DNA of 64,000 nucleotides, taken from positions 124,001 through 188,000 of the forward strand of contig JADJMO010000002.1 of NCBI GenBank assembly GCA_016709545.1, written 5' to 3'. The DNA is from Myxococcales bacterium (GTDB lineage Bacteria > Myxococcota_A > Polyangia > Polyangiales > JADJMO01). Below, piece after piece: positions 62,813 through 64,000 of this stretch. The notes beneath the pieces are model-generated. The model was not told the DNA's origin, ran no database searches, and saw nothing but the letters and a program-made list of their open reading frames with translations. A program made the position numbers and the translations under genes. The stretch's first letter is position 1. Every line of letters begins with the position of its first letter.

Positions 62813-62879
62813 GCCTCGACCGTAGCACCTGCGGCCCCGCCGTCACGGCGGCGCGATGCCCGACGCGCTCGCGCTCGGC

Positions 62880-64000
62880 TCAGAACGCGCGCAGGTCGGG
62901 GAACAGACGCTTGCTCACGACCACGCGCTGGATCTGCCCGGTGCCCTCGAAGATGTCGTAGACCTTGATGTCGCGGAACCACTTCTCGAGCAGCTGGTGC
63001 TCGCCCTGGATCGAGCCCTCGGCGCCGCAGATCTCGATGGCCTCGAAGCACGCGCTGACCGCGGCCTGGGCGGCGGCGGCCTTGCACATCGAGGCCTCCT
63101 TCGCGTTCGGTTGCCCGGTGTCGGCGAGGTACGCCGCCTTCCACACGAGCATGCGCGCGCCCTCGAGCTTGCGGTGCATGCGCGCGAGGCGATCGGCGAG
63201 CACGTGGTAGCGCGCGATCGGCCGCGAGAGCACGTAGCGGTCCTTCACGAAGTCGCGCGCGTATTCGTGGGCGGCCCGGCCGATGCCGAGGGCCATCGCG
63301 GCGACGAGGGGGCGGGTCGCGTCGAACGTCTTCATCGCGGTCTGGAAGCCGGTGCTGCGGCTCCCGTACGCGTCTTCGCCGCCGAGCAGGTTCTCGGCCG
63401 GCACGCGGCAGTCGTCGAACACGAGCTCCGCGGTCTCGCTCGCGCGGAGGCCGAGCTTGTCCTCGATCTTGCCGACGGAGAACCCGGGCGTGCCCTTCTC
63501 GACGACGAACGCGCGGTGGCCGCCGCGCCCGAGCTCCGGGTCGACGGTCGCGAACACCACGGTCCAGGACGCGCGCGCCCCGTTGGTGATGTAGCACTTG
63601 CGACCGTTGATGACCCAGCTGTCGCCGTCCTTGCGGCAGCTCGCGCGGATGCCGGAGACGTCGCTGCCCGCGCCGGGCTCGGTGAGGCCGTAGGCGCCCC
63701 AGGCGAGCTCTCCCGCGGCATTCTTCTCCTCGAGCATGCCGAACCACTTCTTCTTCTGCTCGCGGGTGCCGGTCGCGCGGATCGGCGGCCCCCCGAGGCC
63801 GGGGCCGGGCAGGCAGAGGAGCAGCGAGGCGTCGGCCCACGCCATCCACTCGGCGCCCACGAGCGCGGTGCGGTTGGCCTGGGTCGGCTTGTCCCTGGTG
63901 GGCGCCGGGCGCTCCACCGACTCGCCGAGCGCCGCGTTCACCTCGTCGCTGCGGAGCGAGCCGGCGAGCGCGACGAACTGCTTCATGAACGCCTCGGGCA
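62880..64000 (-). CDS. Acyl-CoA dehydrogenase, N-terminus cut by window edge
   Basis: An acyl-CoA dehydrogenase with at least 368 residues in view. The frame is open to the window end and an in-frame ATG at 63986 is probably internal, since the first helices are missing. Motifs are AYGLTEPGAGSDVSGIRASC, WVINGRKCYITNGARASWTV and AFVVEKGTPGFSVGKIEDKL. Near the end KVYDIFEGTGQIQRVVVSKR carries the catalytic Glu in the FEGTGQIQ segment. It oxidises an acyl-CoA and donates electrons to ETF. It is a separate type from the pair at 49885-52157, which lacks this Glu. Confidence 0.9.
   Translation of the reverse strand, partial: PEAFMKQFVALAGSLRSDEVNAALGESVERPAPTRDKPTQANRTALVGAEWMAWADASLLLCLPGPGLGGPPIRATGTREQKKKWFGMLEEKNAAGELAWGAYGLTEPGAGSDVSGIRASCRKDGDSWVINGRKCYITNGARASWTVVFATVDPELGRGGHRAFVVEKGTPGFSVGKIEDKLGLRASETAELVFDDCRVPAENLLGGEDAYGSRSTGFQTAMKTFDATRPLVAAMALGIGRAAHEYARDFVKDRYVLSRPIARYHVLADRLARMHRKLEGARMLVWKAAYLADTGQPNAKEASMCKAAAAQAAVSACFEAIEICGAEGSIQGEHQLLEKWFRDIKVYDIFEGTGQIQRVVVSKRLFPDLRAF

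Overview
The window is about 64 kb of very GC-rich DNA, densely packed with genes on both strands. Its content points to a myxobacterium (phylum Myxococcota, probably Polyangia or Polyangiales). The signs are three Hanks-type Ser/Thr protein kinases with HRDLKPGN-like, DFG and SPEQ signatures, a two-FHA membrane protein, a trypsin-fold protease ending in a MYXO-CTERM-like tail, an AgmX/TonB-like C-terminal protein, many lipoproteins with Asp/Thr/Gly-rich linkers, a TIGR04551-like outer-membrane protein, and a CTGAAC-N4-GTTCAG LexA-type operator in front of recA. The species cannot be read from the sequence. I saw no rRNA, tRNA, CRISPR array, IS element or prophage.

Layout. 1-12.4 kb: a partial kinase, a small membrane protein, dnaK, a penicillin-binding transpeptidase, a double-FHA protein, trpE, a kinase with a coiled-coil tail, a DUF1232 protein and the rplU-rpmA operon. 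12.5-23.4 kb: a secreted protease, an MqnD-like enzyme, a beta-barrel, a rhodanese, HflX, a Sua5/TsaC-type protein, a hotdog thioesterase, a SUMF1-fold lipoprotein, a vWA lipoprotein and a ZU5/IPT-like lipoprotein. 23.5-29.6 kb: a DUF433 gene facing a seven-gene minus-strand run (lipoprotein, aldehyde dehydrogenase, small Cys-rich lipoprotein, truA, GNAT, comF, FlhB/SctU). 29.7-39.6 kb: a multipass membrane protein, an AgmX-like protein, recA with its promoter and operator, a palindrome of about 217 bp, 3-hydroxyacyl-CoA dehydrogenase, an MFS carrier, a purple-acid-phosphatase/porin pair and a Crp/Fnr regulator. 39.8-48 kb: radA, an outer-membrane protein, an XPB helicase with its partner, and ctaA. 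48.2-53.4 kb: a HipBA toxin-antitoxin module, two overlapping acyl-CoA dehydrogenases, a metallo-hydrolase-like protein and grpE. 53.5-59.3 kb: a four-gene unit of a degenerate P-type-ATPase-like protein, fur, gluQ and a kinase. 59.3-64 kb: a zinc-free MDR oxidoreductase, an atypical epimerase, a second vWA lipoprotein and a partial acyl-CoA dehydrogenase.

Most genes are housekeeping. The most unusual locus is the membrane protein at 53516-56031. It has a TRASH-like Cys motif and a P1B-ATPase-like layout but lacks the phosphorylated Asp, the CPC motif, the TGE loop and the GDGxND motif. It sits three bases upstream of a Fur-family repressor gene. Other loci worth checking are the recA palindrome, the HipBA operator that overlaps its own promoter, the XPB two-gene unit and a 25-bp exact repeat shared by two distant sites.

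A caution on quality. About ten otherwise intact genes are broken by single-base shifts, mostly at short runs of G or C. I read these as sequencing or assembly errors, not biology. The coordinates of those genes span the joined frames.
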